Source of the DNA: Bryoerythrophyllum caledonicum
Taxonomy: Eukaryota; Streptophyta; Bryopsida; Pottiales; Pottiaceae
NCBI GenBank assembly: GCA_963971425.1
Contig: OZ020521.1
Coordinates: forward strand, 8,759,519 to 8,823,518
Direction: 5' to 3'
Length of the DNA stretch: 64,000 bases
In this document: positions 30,871 to 43,235 of the stretch, piece after piece
Position numbering within the stretch: the stretch's first letter is position 1
How the letters are laid out: the number at the start of each line of letters is the position of its first letter
Made by a program: the position numbers and the translations under genes
Notes under the pieces: generated by a model
What the model was told of the DNA's origin: nothing
Database searches by the model: none
Seen by the model: the letters and a program-made list of their open reading frames with translations, nothing else

Positions 30871-32110
30871 GAGAGTTCCACTGAAATTGAGTCTTTTCAC
30901 AGGTTGAGATCTGGGAGAAGTTTGACTTGCCACCTGAATTAACGTCTCGGCATGCACATATCCCAGACATAAGTGAAGTTATTACTGTTTGAGCGCACTC
31001 AGACTGGTTGCTGTTAGTTGCTTGTACTCGTGTTCCACAGACAGGTATAATCTCACTCAGACGTGGTAGACATCTGAGTTATTTGTAGAGTCACCCAAAT
31101 TGTCACTCCTTTGATTCATGAAACTATTGTTTATTCATTCTCAATAGACTTTTTATAAAAGTCTTTCTTGAAGAGGACAGATAAGGTGAACTTAGAGTGA
31201 GATTTAAAAAACGGAAAATAATGGGTGATGAACAAATGCCATACTCTCCTTTTTTTGCAGCAATTAAATGTCATTGAATAATAATGGCGAGAAATGTTCT
31301 CCGGGCTGACCCAATGCATTGAAGCTAAAGCTCCCCGATAGTACCCCAAGTTCCCTAAGAGTTGATTGGTGCTTTCCCCACGTTTCTCTCAAACCAAATC
31401 ACCCATTCTATTGTATGTGGTCCAGCTTACAATCAAGTCACTCTAAAGTATGTGGTCATAAATCAGGGTTGCTACTCGCTACACTCTTAGGAAACTCTAA
31501 TAGCTAGGGGATCAATGGAAGAGCTAGGGGATCAATGGAAGAGCTAGGTGATCTTTCCACTAGAATCCTTGTCAAATATAGAAGATAATTGTGATCTCTT
31601 AGATTTCAATAGAAATTTTATCCAATTTTGAGAGTGAAGAAAGAAGGTCATGTTGTACCATGAATCTTACCCGCCTTTTAACTCTTGGAGTTCATTGTAG
31701 ATTGATTCAAGACAACTACTTAGGACTAATTTTAATGTTACAAAATGAGAACAGAGGTTGAATTTTTTTGGTCTCTTTGCAAATAACTTTATTGTAGCCA
31801 CAAAATTTGAGACATCCACTCTCATATCCATGAAATGGAGCACTTCATTCATCAATGAGTGGTCTTATTCAATGGTAAGCTTACCTTTCCTAAAATTACT
31901 TCTGAGAGGGATATCTAAGTTCACAATTATTGCCGTGAAGTGGCGCAAAATAGTGGTAGACAATTGCAGCCAAAGAGCAGCTCAAGTCATCAACTTGGAG
32001 TCGAGAACTGTGTTTAAGTGGATGACATGATCCTTGCCAGCAATTATCTTGATTAACACGGATGAGCGGAGTGAAAGTAGCGCCATTTAAGTCAAAATCT
32101 CTCTCCTACT
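30871..32110. repeat. Tandem-unit copy 3, diverged remainder with an 0.8-kb insert
   Basis: After 30871 similarity to copies 1 and 2 drops but is still traceable. It picks up again at about 31926-32100 (TGACATGATCCTTGCC and flanks, matching copy 2 near 28000). The piece between, about 31105-31925, is absent from the other copies; it has no clear gene or terminal repeat. The LysM-like exons cannot be read through here. Confidence 0.6.
31503..31553. repeat. 20-bp tandem repeat, 2.5 units
   Basis: GCTAGGGGATCAATGGAAGA repeated at 31503 and 31523, then a partial third unit. Confidence 0.8.
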
Positions 32111-32221
32111 GACTAACTTCAATCTGACACTTCAAATTCGAGGAGAATATCCTCGTCAACTGCGTCGACAGGTCCATCCCCTGTTTTTGTCCACCACGAA
32201 ATTTTACAATATGTGAATCTA

Positions 32222-32703
32222 TTAACCCCTAAAAGCCCAGGCATTTTCCCTCATGAAACACTCCAAAACTGCCATCATCAACAAGGGGCAACAAAATCTA
32301 ACATTACAGTCTAATTTTAGACTTTTAACCGTACAATCTTAAAATAGACACGGATATGAACTTACAATAAAAATTTGGTTGCAATCCACCGCACGGATGT
32401 GAAGATTATAGCGTTTGAAATGCAAAGAAAAGTATTTTTCCCCCCTTGCCCCTTTTTTCTCCTCAAATTGCATTGGTTGACATGGCTGCCCCAATAGTCC
32501 AGAGTCCCTATTTTGACCTTTGAAGGCTAATAACTTTTGAACCAAGAGTCCAAAATCATATTTGAAAAATTCCCCATATAGATTTCTTAAAGGAAAATGC
32601 AGTGTAAAATTTTCATAAGAATCGGAGTATTTTTTCCACTCAAAGGTACATTCCCAAAATCCAAAACGTACTTCCCAAGTACACTTGGGCTCTTAGGGGT
32701 TAA
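32222..32703. mobile_element. Non-autonomous TTAA-flanked element (piggyBac-like MITE)
   Basis: TTAA (32222-32225), then CCCCTAAAAGCCC; right end GGGCTCTTAGGGG, then TTAA (32700-32703). The inverted ends differ at one base. TTAA target duplication with C-rich ends is typical of piggyBac. No transposase is encoded. Related sequences lie at 37381 and 51950. Confidence 0.65.
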
Positions 32704-33609
32704 TCTAATCATGTTTAAATATGACACCATACATGTAGAATATTGTGGCCACTAATGGCACCTTGTAACATTTAACCCATTAAACAAGAATTGGGAACCG
32801 TATATTCATGCACATATTTTACTCTGTAGGATGTAAGAAATTTATTTAAGTTTAGCAAGACTTACACCTTTGGATTGTAGATTCTTTCATTTGGAGGTCA
32901 TTTCAATATCTAGACCTTATCATGTTCAAATACAACACGTCCAATATGGGTGTTCAAAAGAATTGTCTTCCTCTCATTTTAAAACTTGCCTCTTCTCAAA
33001 TACTACTTTTGGCAATATATGTGCGGTGCCATTGTTGCTTTTGCAATTTTGGTCCACCAAGAACATATCTTCCCAACAGCTGGTGAACTTGATCTAATTT
33101 TTTTTTGAAAAGTCTAAGATGTCCTAATTTTTCCTTTTGTAAATAAAAGTAAACAATCTTATTTCCTAGATAAAACAAAAAAGGATAAAAATGGGCTAGC
33201 AAATTGTCATTCTTGGGGCCGAAACTTTCATAGTGTACGTAAATGAATACGGTCTTCAAAGTCATGAACATAAAATGCATGGAAAATACACTCCCAACGG
33301 TTTATTCAATTACAAAGCATTATTTCACACATGTTTAGAAATTTGTCTAGATCAGCAAAATCTTAAATCTTTTGATTTTTTTTTTTTCCATATAGCTAAT
33401 GTGGAGACACCCAATTCCAATAACTTATGCTAGTTGGGGTTTCAAATGACATTGTATGTCAAAAGAAGTTATATAGAATGATGTGGAATTAGGAATGAAA
33501 CTCAACAAGCCTAGTTTTTCAAATTTAATCTCAAATATTTAGAATTGATATAGAATTTGAAAGCCCAAAATCCACCAAAGCCCATAGTTGCTCGGTAGAG
33601 TATGTAGTA
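32704..33609. other. AT-rich spacer, nothing recognised
   Basis: No ORF with family features and no obvious repeat structure. Confidence 0.4.
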
Positions 33610-34329
33610 CACCGTTCACTGAATATAGTGTGGAGGTATAGGTAATGTGGATGAAAATTGATGTGGACCACATCAATTCTAGTTTTAGATGAAAATTGAG
33701 GTAGACCACATCAATTTTGGTTATTGTATATAATATTAATATGTTATTATTTTATGTTATTATTATGTTATTATATTATTATTATGTTATTATTATGTTA
33801 TTATATTATTATTATGTTTTTATTATTTTATTATTTTATTATTTTATTATGTTATATTCTTATGTTAATATTCTTTTATGTTATATTATATTATAATATT
33901 ATGTTAATATTCTTATGTTATATTCTTATGTTATAAAATAATATTATTATGTTATATTATGTTATTATGTTATTATATTATTATGTTATTATTTTATTAT
34001 GTTATTATATTACTATGTTATTATTTTATTATGTTATTATATTATTATGTTATTATTTTATTATGTTATTATATTATTATGTTATTATTATATTATTGTA
34101 TTATGTTATTATCATGTTATTATATTATAATTTTGGTTTTGAGTACAATTTGTAAAAACTTATCCACATCAATTCCCGTGTGTTTTATTTTGAAACAAGC
34201 CACACTATTTCTAATGGACATGATTTGATGTGGATGGAAAATTGAAGTGGACCACTTTAATTTGCGTTTTATGAAATTATTGTAGGAAATTTCAAATAGT
34301 CTAGTCTACACTATATTCAGTGAACGGTG
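33610..34329. mobile_element. MITE with 20+ bp inverted repeats, TA-flanked
   Basis: The left end CACCGTTCACTGAATATAGT has its exact reverse complement at the right end, finishing at 34329. TA dinucleotides flank both ends (33608-33609 and 34330-34331). Subterminal motifs (GATGTGGACCACATCAATT and variants) occur near both ends. The centre is the ATT/ATG-rich microsatellite. TA flanks suggest a Tc1/mariner-type origin; class is tentative. Confidence 0.7.
33724..34135. repeat. TTATTATG-type microsatellite, about 410 bp
   Basis: Imperfect runs of TTATTATG and TTATTATTATG fill the middle of the MITE. Apparent leucine/isoleucine/tyrosine-rich ORFs here are artefacts of the repeat. Confidence 0.95.
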
Positions 34330-34856
34330 TAGTTGTTATGAGGTAAGTTGGATTTTGTGCCCCCCTTTGCCCAATGCTAACAAGTGACAATGAGTAAAAA
34401 AGACTTGAAGACATGCCATGCAATTCCGATAACATACATGACCCAATTCCACACCCCATTTGAGACTTTCAAGGCAAGGCCATAAATAACGAGCTCAGGT
34501 GGGGTGGTCCAACTAAAAATTGCACACCTCATGACCCAATGCCCTTGTTGACTACTTTTAGTTACTAACATTTTAAAGGTTTTTTGAGCGGTTATGGGTG
34601 GGTGGGTGATCCAAATTGGATCGCTCTACATAGCAGATGTGGGTGGGTGATTAGAATTGGGTGTCTCCACCTTATTGAAAATGGCCTAGTGCAAGTTCCT
34701 CCCTTGGTAAATCACCCCAAAAAGTTATCACACATTGTTCCATGGTGGCGTGGATAAAAACAAGAACCTCAAAAAAAGGACAAAATTCCTCAGTCTTGAA
34801 GTCCGGGAGGGGTACCTCGAGCGGACATGTATCCAAATACAATCCTAAACCCTACA
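34330..34856. other. Intergenic spacer, nothing recognised
   Basis: No supported coding sequence. Short G-rich GGGTGGGTG repeats occur near 34600 and 34640. Confidence 0.4.
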
Positions 34857-34882
34857 CCCTAAACCTAAACACCTCTCAGGTG
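34857..34882. repeat. Short telomere-like CCCTAAA repeat
   Basis: About four degenerate CCCTAAA/CCCTACA units just downstream of the membrane-protein gene. Too short to imply an old telomere. Confidence 0.5.
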
Positions 34883-34891
34883 GGTAGTGTT

Positions 34892-35341
34892 CTAGAGGCG
34901 CTTGAGCTCGAGTTGGGAGAGACGATACGCGTACGCAGCCGCGACAGCGTACAAGCCATGGAAGCAGAAGATGAGGTGCGTCTTGGTCATTTCGGTGCCC
35001 AGGACGTAGACTTCCGCGGCGCACCACGCCACCGTCGCGCCATGGAACACCACGAAGCTCCCTGCCACGCCGCGCGCGATCGCCGACAGCGTGCGCGCCG
35101 CAGGCTCGTCCGGTTTACGCGTCGGGGCCTGGAGCGGCACGGAACGGAACAGCCAGTAGACCATGAGGAGCGGCAGCAGCAGCACGCTTTGCGAGCGCAC
35201 GAACATCCGCGCCACCGGGTCGCGTGCCTGCGGGCACAGCAGCGGCGGGTGCAGCCACGCGACCACGTCCACCATCTGGAAGATGACGTTCGTGGCGTAT
35301 GACCAGTAGATGATCCTCGCTGAGACCGTCGAGGAGGCCAT
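34892..35341 (-). CDS. Four-helix membrane protein, family unknown
   Basis: Complete 149-residue single-exon ORF from an ATG at 35339-35341. It is clearly more GC-rich than its flanks. Four hydrophobic segments: around residues 12-30 (YATNVIFQMVDVVAWLH), 50-68 (SVLLLPLLMVYWLF), 92-110 (SFVVFHGATVAWCAAEVYVL) and 120-138 (HLIFCFHGLYAVAAAYAY). The short tail ends in KRL. No signal peptide or catalytic motif is visible. It is probably a real gene because the frame is long, GC-rich and uninterrupted; codon composition is similar to the GDSL exons. A first exon further upstream cannot be excluded. I do not recognise the family. Confidence 0.65.
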   Translation of the reverse strand: MASSTVSARIIYWSYATNVIFQMVDVVAWLHPPLLCPQARDPVARMFVRSQSVLLLPLLMVYWLFRSVPLQAPTRKPDEPAARTLSAIARGVAGSFVVFHGATVAWCAAEVYVLGTEMTKTHLIFCFHGLYAVAAAYAYRLSQLELKRL

Positions 35342-35509
35342 CCACCTCCTACAGGAAAGTAGTCGAGGTGAGAAGTTCCTTCGTCTGCGCTTGGCACAAG
35401 TAACGGGACAAGCCCAGTCGCTACCGTGTCCTCACAGATGAGCACTGTGTCGTTCTTGTGGCTATGGCGCACTAGAAACCATTGCGTGTAACTGGAAGAT
35501 TGACGTAAC

Positions 35510-35710
35510 TGTTGAAGAATACAACGCTTCTGAAGGACGTCTCATCATTCATCCAACTATCATTCATTTCTTTACCTTTATCATTAGTTAGGTCTTTCTG
35601 TACGTACTGATATCGCTCATGTATATATTCTCGCATTCGCCCTTCGTAATGTAGTGCGCACTTGCGCAGCTCTCAGCTTGTACACACAAGTTATGATTGT
35701 CTTTTCAACA
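35510..35710 (+). mobile_element. Solo LTR of the C family
   Basis: A 201-bp sequence closely similar to the C LTR, plus-oriented, ends TGTTGA...TCAACA. Flanks GTAAC (35505-35509) and GTACC (35711-35715) look like a target duplication with one mutation. It lies about 170 bp upstream of the membrane-protein ORF, oriented away from it. Confidence 0.9.
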
Positions 35711-37380
35711 GTACCTGCCTAAAAGCAATATTTCCGCGTCTGCTGGAAGCTGTATGTAGTCAGAGGCGGTACTGCCAGCTCTAATGTACTAGGTGAGAGT
35801 GCAAGAGGGATCCTGTTCACGGCGAGCATTACCTTTGAGAGATTGAGGTGTTTTCTGCACTCAGGCGGAGGACTATCTCATTGAAGCTGAGAGTTGGTTA
35901 CTCTGACGATGAGTAGTTCTACAGCAGGTGCACAAGCTTCGCAGTTGCTACCGTGAGAGCCTTGTTTTCTGTGGCTATGGCGCAGAACTCACCTATAAAA
36001 GAGCGACATTGTGTAGAAAATCTAGTGGTCTCGGGTGCTGGCTCAGCCATGGATGAAGCTAATGAGAAAGCTGAAAGGAGTTGTAAGAGCCTGAGACTAT
36101 CTTTGTTGTACTGTACTGTACATAGAGAAGCGAGAGAGGTTTACGGTGGAAGTGAGTGACTGTCACGTTCTGTGCCTGACGATTCTCTTTTATTGTGCTC
36201 AATGCCATGGTCTGACTTGTTGTGTGGAAATGCATTGCATCTTCACTTGTCAGATTTTGACAATGGTTTATTGTATAGGGTGAGAGCATCTCCACTCCTT
36301 GCGAGGAAATTCCCACGCCAGGGCGGAAAAGCTTCTACAAGAGCGGAGACGGCATGAAGTTGCGACATTTTATGATTTTGCACCCAAATCCCTTTAAAAT
36401 TCATGAAAATCAATTTTGGAAAAGGCAGCACTTCTCGAATTGTGGGAGGAGCTCAGAACTGAATAGACCGTGCGTTGCAATGCATCGTGTGTACTACTCT
36501 GCATTTTCGAGTGAACAAAGTACTTAGAGAAACGCACATTTTGCTTACATTTTTCTTAAACGTGCTCTTGACCTGGAATTTATGGACATGAACCGATATG
36601 TAATTCTGCGCTCATTTTGTGTCCATTGCAGCGGCTTGGGAATATGAAGACGAAGGAGATCAACTTACTAAGGATTTGAGTCTTCAGAGGAAGGTTTGAT
36701 GAGTAATACTAGTTTAATATTGTTGTAGCCACTTCCATGCTCCCACATGGCAACACAGGAGTGGTTGGGCGAAACAGGGAATATTGGAGAGGGGATGGCA
36801 TAATGAGTGGTTTCCATGTTTAGAAGGCTGGAAGGCCCAGCGGAGCAGGACCCTATTTTCCCGTGCGCGGTGGAGTTCAATTTGGAAGATTTGACAGTAT
36901 CAGGGCACTGCGTCTTGCCCCGGTGGAGATGCTTTGAGGCCCTCCTAGCTGGGCCTCACACGATGTGAGCTACCCCAAGGATGGAGAGTCTTGGGAACTT
37001 TGGAAACGAGGCATTCCGTCGAGTGAGGCCAGTGCAACGCCCATTCTAAAAACATTGTGCGAGCAATACGTCAATGACGTCACAATGATGTCAAGTGTGC
37101 CATTGTTGTTTGAAGTCCACAAGGTACTCACAATATCCACTTTGTACTATTAAGTGTGTTGCTAAGACCCTTTAGTACCAAAAACATTATTTTGTTTGAG
37201 ATATTAATATAGAAATTAAGCTTCCACAGTGTGAAACTTTCACTCGAAGACAAAATTGAAGTTTTCTCACCATTTTTGGACAAGGTGTGAGAGGTGAATT
37301 TCAGTTCCACAAAAAGATTAGAGATCTTATTTTTTATCACTTAATGTTTGTAGTTTGAAGAAGAAGCATGAATCTTTGTT
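35711..37380. other. Spacer without recognised genes
   Basis: Short open frames only, none with family features. Confidence 0.4.
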
Positions 37381-37990
37381 TTAACCCCTAAGAGCCCATT
37401 TAACCCAAAGGGACGTTTTTCATTCTGGATAGGTTCCAAAACTTCAATTTTTATTTTTTATTTTTTTAAATTCTTATTCTAGATTGTCACTGATAAGATC
37501 TTTATGGGAATACTCAAAAAAAATTTGAATACATTATATGAAAGTTATAAGCCTCCAAAGCCAAATTAGGGACTCTGGGCAGCTCAAAAAAATTTGCTAG
37601 AAGTTTCTATTGACATTGAGATTTTTCATACATGTAGAGAATATTACCTTCAATGAAAGTGTCAAAAACAATTCTTGTCTTTAATGTAAATTTTTTTTTT
37701 AAATCAAGTCAAAAAATTTCACATTATCAGGCAAGGTACCAAAAAAACTTCTACTTTTCTACATCAAACCTGGTGATCTTCATAATTTTCTCTTTTTATT
37801 TTTTTGACAACATGTGGTGAAAAAATTCTTATTGACCATTTGGGTTATAACACCATATTTGTTATCTTGGAAGATTTAGAGACTCCCAAATTAACACATG
37901 TAGGACATAAGAGCTAAAGTGCACATCTAAACTCTATACTATGGAGGGATATTAATTTCCATTAAATTGAGAGGTAATGTTCACTACAAA
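37381..37990. repeat. Relic of the TTAA-flanked element family
   Basis: TTAACCCCTAAGAGCCC at 37381 is the same terminus as in 32222-32703. Internal segments near 37540-37590 match, in reverse orientation, those near 32480-32530, and 37650-37740 matches 53060-53160 reversed. The right end is not identifiable. Confidence 0.5.
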
Positions 37991-38209
37991 AATCCCTAGA
38001 AAAATAGGTACTATTGTTGTACCACGAATTTTCAAAAAAATTCTAGTTAGTTAGTTGAAAAAGGTAAAACTGAACAACTGGTGAGGTTTGGAGGTTGGTA
38101 TTAAAATAGTTTTAGCATTTAAGTAGGATTAAAGTAGGAAAGATACGGGACTATTTAATAAGCCTTAAACGAGATACGGAAGGATTTAACACCAAAACCT
38201 AGCACCCGA

Positions 38210-38920
38210 GCCAAGGATCCGAGCGAGTAGACCGGGAGCTCGGAAGCTCACTAGATCGGGAGCACGGAGGCTCATCAATCCGGGAGCTCAGAGGCTCATC
38301 GACCCGGGAGCTCGGAAGCTCACTAGACCCGGAGCACGGAGGCTCATCGACCCGGGAGCTCGAAAACCTCACCAGCCGAGAGTACGAGGGATCATCGAGG
38401 CGGGAGCTCAAAAATAACGAAGTAGGAGCTCGGAAATTAACCAAGCAGGTGCTCGGAAGCTCACTAAGCGGAAACGTGGAAGCTGCTCCATCCGAGCCTG
38501 AGGCCGGTACAAGACCTGAGCAACGGAGCTGAGCAAGCAAATCTGAGCAGCCGTGTTTGAGCAGCGGCGTCCGAGTAAGCAGACCCAAGCACTAATGTCC
38601 AAGTAGTGGCAACCGAGCAGGCAGTCCAACCACAAGCGCGAGCAACGAAGCCGAGCATGCAGCCGAGCAACGGAGCCCGAGCAAGCAGGTCCGAGCAGCG
38701 GCGTCCGAGTCAGTAGGCCCGAGCAGCGGTGTCCGAGCAGCGGCGTCCGAGTGAGTTAACCCGAGCAGCAACATCTGAGCAAGCCCGAGCAGCGGTGTCC
38801 GAGCAGCAACGCCCCAGCAACGGAACCGAAGTAGTGACAACCGAGCAAGCAGACCCGAGCAGCGGCGTCCGAGCAGGCAACTCGAGCAGCGGATCGCGAT
38901 TAGGAGGTTCGAAGGAGGTC
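38210..38920. repeat. GC-rich degenerate tandem repeats
   Basis: Two repeat types: GGGAGCTCGGAAGCTCA-like units (38220-38470) and CCGAGCAGCGGCGTCCGAG-like units (38500-38890), both irregular. They immediately precede the broken ORF region at 38934. Confidence 0.75.
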
Positions 38921-38933
38921 CTAGGCAAGAAGC

Positions 38934-40999
38934 ATGACTTCGTTCAACCCGACGACTTCCATGGCCAAGGGATTCTCCCCCGTCATTCCAAGGGATCCTC
39001 TCAAACTTATCGAACTGAAGGAGGACCTTCTTCGAATGGATTGTCTCTCTCTCCTTGACTTTTGTTGGAGTTTTTGCGTGGATTCAAGAGTGCAGGAGCC
39101 AGAGCAAGATGCGTTACCAGAACCGGAGGGGGATGGCATCCGAGCTTGTCCGGATGAGTGGACCATGGGAAGGTGGCACGAGGTGTACAGTTTTCTACGA
39201 CAGGGAGCGGGATGGACGAGTTTGAAGAAGGAGGAGTACGCCAAGGGACGTTTTGGCACCAAGGACGCCAAGAATGGTTATGCATTGCAAGATTGCCTAG
39301 ATCCCCGAGCTAAGCGGGTCTTCTTATTTCTCGTACCAATCTTATTGTTTACACCCGGAGAAATCGACTCGAGTCACGATCACTCTTGCTAACACCTTGT
39401 ATGGTTCCTGTCTTGGAGAGAGGATGGTGAACTGGACCGTTATTGTGAAGGAGGTAGTGATCAGGTTGACAAAGAGCGTCAACAGCACTAAGCCCTCAAC
39501 CATTTGTCCCTTCCTGATCCACCTCTATCACCACTTCTAGGAAACTATTCCGGAGGTGGCCATGGCGTATGGACTCAAGCTTCCTCAAGGGGATGGAGTC
39601 GAAGCCCGAGCCACGATCTGAAGCCCGAGCCATGGATAAAGAACTTATGATGAAGAAGTTCGAGGGGATGGAATCGGAGCCCGAGCCTGGATCTGAAGGA
39701 GGAAACATTTCAACGCAGTCAGAAGAGGAGGCTCTACCACCTCCCAAGCATCAAAGACAGAGGCAGGGAGGAGCACCTTCCACCCGGACTCAAGCTGCAG
39801 CCCATGCGGCCGCTACATGACCAGCTCAACTCGGAGGAAAGACTTACCGTGCCTCCGAGTTGGTAGAGGCTCTTCGTGTGTACGTGGATGACGTGGATAA
39901 GACTCTAGGATAGGTGGACAGCTTGGTAGGCAACCCAGTTTACCAAGGATTGGTCGTCGTGGCTAAGGAGAAGATTGGAGGAGCTGATGACCTCCGCATC
40001 ATGGAGCAGAAGGTCCATCGTCTCACTCTTGAGATGACGAAGATGAAGAGCCGTGCATTGGAAGTGGAGAAGAGTTGCAAGGAGGCTCTTTTCCAAGCCA
40101 ATGACTCGGCAGCAGCATTACAATAGGTGGAGGAGGCGCTGCACTTACCGGCGGATGTAGTAATGAAGGCCAAGATGTTTGATGCCAGATTGGAGAGGGA
40201 TGACCATATTTCGAGCAAGAGGGTGATTGCCTTCATGATGGAGCAAATCGATAAGGTTGAGGTGGCCTATGCTAACATGAGGTTGTTGGTGGGCAACCTT
40301 ACCCACATCCTATCCAAGGATGTAGAGGATTTGGATAGTTTGGGCTAGGATGCAGATTCTGGCTCGGAAACTCATTCGGAGAGGCAAGGCTTGGATGACC
40401 AGGAACTTCCAGTGGAGAACGACGTGATTGATCTTGATAGCCCCGACCTTCTGTCACAAGGAGTTGCTCCTTGTGATTCGTCTTTGGAGATCACCACATA
40501 GGTGCAGAGCGAGAGGAAGGAGAGCTCGGATGTCATGATGGAGCCTCCACCCACGATCCCCCCTGGCCACTTTCTCCTTGTAGTCACCGTTCACTTGACA
40601 CCGATCATTACCCCTTGCAGAAGGTGTCTCATCTTGGAAAGACCACGAGTGAGAGTTTCGCTTAGTTGCACCTTCCGATGCGGCTTGAGGACAGTTCAGA
40701 CACACGTCCGGGCAAGAGGGCTTCATTGGGACTCCAAGCCAGGTACCCGTCCTTCCGGTCTGGTCCGAGCCTCATCCGAGCACGACTTCCATGCTACTCA
40801 CTCCGGGCGGCCCGAATGCCTCTTTGACTTTGGAGGAGACCTTACTTCGGTCTTCCATGACCCGACCAACATCCTCTTTGTCTGCAGATTTGTTATTACC
40901 ACTTGTGACTCCTACAAAGGCCGCGTCCAACCCGACCTCTTGCTGAAGCGCCAAGAAGCGAAAGAGAAGAGAAGACTTGAGGAGTTGGTTCGGAAGTAG
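38934..40999 (+). pseudogene. Broken gag-like or repeat-family ORF
   Basis: A plus-strand open frame (38934-39392; MTSFNPTTSMAKGFSP, later WTSLKKEEYAKGRFGTKDA) breaks and the coding trend continues in other frames through ANTLYGSCLGERMVNW, then an acidic/proline segment, coiled-coil-like ORFs at 39914-40348, and 40502-40999. Several frameshifts and stops are needed to join it. It resembles repeated, probably transposon-derived proteins of bryophytes and lycophytes, from my memory of such sequences; no catalytic domain is visible. Confidence 0.4.
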
Positions 41000-42660
41000 G
41001 CCTAGAATCTTGTTTCGTAGGTCACTATTTATTCCTGGACTAAGCCCCGGTTTGAACTTGGATTTGACTTAGTTTTTTCTTGGGATTTGTGTGATTAGAT
41101 GTCTTTTGACTTGGTGCGTAGAGGTGGTGGGACGGTGGCCGCCGCCGTCAAGGGTAGTTAATGCCGCCGTTTTTAGTTAGAAGACATCGTCAGCTTTTGG
41201 CGTTTATGTGTATTTCCAAGCAGTATAAGTAGGGAGTCTCTTGGCTCCTCTCTTCACTGCTTGATGTGTGTATTTTCTTTTTGTTTAATTCTGAACCTAC
41301 GCTCTCAAAGCCTTCCATGGCTGGATAGCTTGAGTTCTATACATGATTGTCAGTGCCATTTCAAATAGTCCGTTCCTCAATTTGTTCTAACCTTCTTGTT
41401 GTTGTTTCCTTGCTCCATCATTTAGAATAGTTAGTTGGGGTGGGAATAATAAGTGAGACAACGGGAGGGTTAGGGAGGCGTGAATCTGAAATTGAATGTT
41501 TGTTGTTGTTTCCTTGTGCCATCACATAGAACTAGTTAAGGTAGGATGGGAATAATAGGTGAGACAACAAATGTTTAACGGATGAAGAGGGGGAGTGATG
41601 GGTGAGGAAGAAGTCTTGTATGTCTTGCGTGACCTATCGGTGGCAATATGTAGCCGGTTGTGAGGGCATATTTCAGATCTCGGATTCATCAACCTTTGGT
41701 CGAATGGTTGATTCATAAAAGCACTACATTATCTTAGCGTCAAGTCTGATTTCATCCTTCCCTTTGTGCAAATGTCTATTGGAGATGATTGAATCCAAGC
41801 CGGTGGTTAAGGATGCAGTAGGACATGGTTTGATCCCTTGTGCGAATGTCTATGTGGTTACAAACTTATAATTAGGAAATATTCTAACAGCTTGGATTAC
41901 CTTGAGAGAAGGAAAGAGATCTAACTACTCCCTTTGTGCGAATATCTATTGGGTGCAGAAGGAAGGACTTTATTCTTTAAAGGAAAGGAGTAGAGTCAGT
42001 GGCCCATTGTGCGAATGTCAATGTGGACCAGTTAGATAATATTCTTTTAGTAATCCTAAGATAAAAGGACTAGCAGCTCCGATGGTAGGTAGATAAGCCA
42101 CGTGCTTACCACGAGAGTTGCGTTAGTTCTAAAGGCCTAAGTCCTTATCCCCCTTACGGAAGAATTGCAATAAAACCACCAACATCCAAGTGAGTGAGTA
42201 AGTAGTAGGAGGAGAGAATGTGAGAAAGGATCGTCGTCATCTATGCAAATACTAAAATCTCTTAGAGTACAGGGACCATCGTTCGTGGTGATATATCCTT
42301 TCCGGGTGCTAATGTCTGTCGGACGTCTATATTGTACATATATGTAAAGCTATAGGACTAGACTAATTAAAGCAAGTACGAATCCGAGGGTCCTTCTCCC
42401 ATCTGGGCCAAGTAGGATCCTATCCGAGGATCCTTCCCCGTCCGAGCCGAGCCGGATTATGGACAAGAGCCTTTTGTAACTGTGAACGGGGTGGTTGGTC
42501 TAGTTAAGCCTAGCCCTTGTGGTCTAACATTTTTTAAAAATTTTATGTATCTATTGTAACATGTTTAGTATTGTATAGATATAGGCGTATTGTTAGTTTT
42601 GCAGTTCTCAAGGACTCTCTGTGGGAACGAATACCTTAGGGTATCTTTTGTGTTAAGATG
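41000..42660. other. Repeat-rich non-coding sequence, possible LTR-like 3' region
   Basis: A TATA-like GTATAAGTAGGG lies near 41223. A motif TGTGCGAATGTCTAT with variants recurs at least four times between 41765 and 42020. No ORF has family features and I could not define LTR borders. Confidence 0.35.
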
Positions 42661-43052
42661 TGAATACTTGCCAACGCAAACTATGACATCTACGGATAAT
42701 ATTACATTACAAATCTAACAATAATATTCAAAAGAAGAACATATTAGTCGACACTTTTTTCATACTACATGTGTTGAATGTTCACTGAATATGAATAGCT
42801 TAATATTCAAACTGAAGCCTTAGAAGTTACAAAATTCTCTCCAAACTACTAACCCGGATTAACACCACGCTTAAAGTATAGCTAAAAGTGAGCTACATGA
42901 TAGACAAATAGCTAGTTGTAAGAAAATTAGCTAAACTTATTCTCAAACCGTATTTAAATTCAAAAGAATTTCAGCTCACCTTGTGGAATACATGGCTAAA
43001 AAAATAAGTGGCGAGTTTCAAATGATGGCGTAGAGAAGTGAGTAAAAAATTG

Positions 43053-43235
43053 CACACATTAGCTCTATTTGAGCTAAAGTGTACCCATCACTAGGTGCAA
43101 TGAACTAAAAAAAGTAATTCCACACACTTTAGCTCCACTTGACCTAAAGTGCGCACCATTACTAAGTGCAGTGAACTAAAAAGAAAATTTGCTCACACTT
43201 TAGCTCCACTAGAGCTAAAGTGTGCACCAACATTT
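43053..43235. repeat. Left palindrome array flanking the DUF7869-like ORF
   Basis: Three hairpin units about 70 bp apart, each like CACTTTAGCTC...GAGCTAAAGTGTGC, starting near 43053, 43121 and 43190. Confidence 0.75.

Noticed and set aside
33724..34228. Long hydrophobic ORFs rich in Leu, Ile and Tyr
   Set aside because: Translation of an ATT/ATG microsatellite; not genes.
34857..34882. Interstitial telomere
   Set aside because: Only about four degenerate units; too short to interpret.
34742..35302. 186-residue plus-strand ORF
   Set aside because: Antisense shadow of the GC-rich membrane-protein gene.
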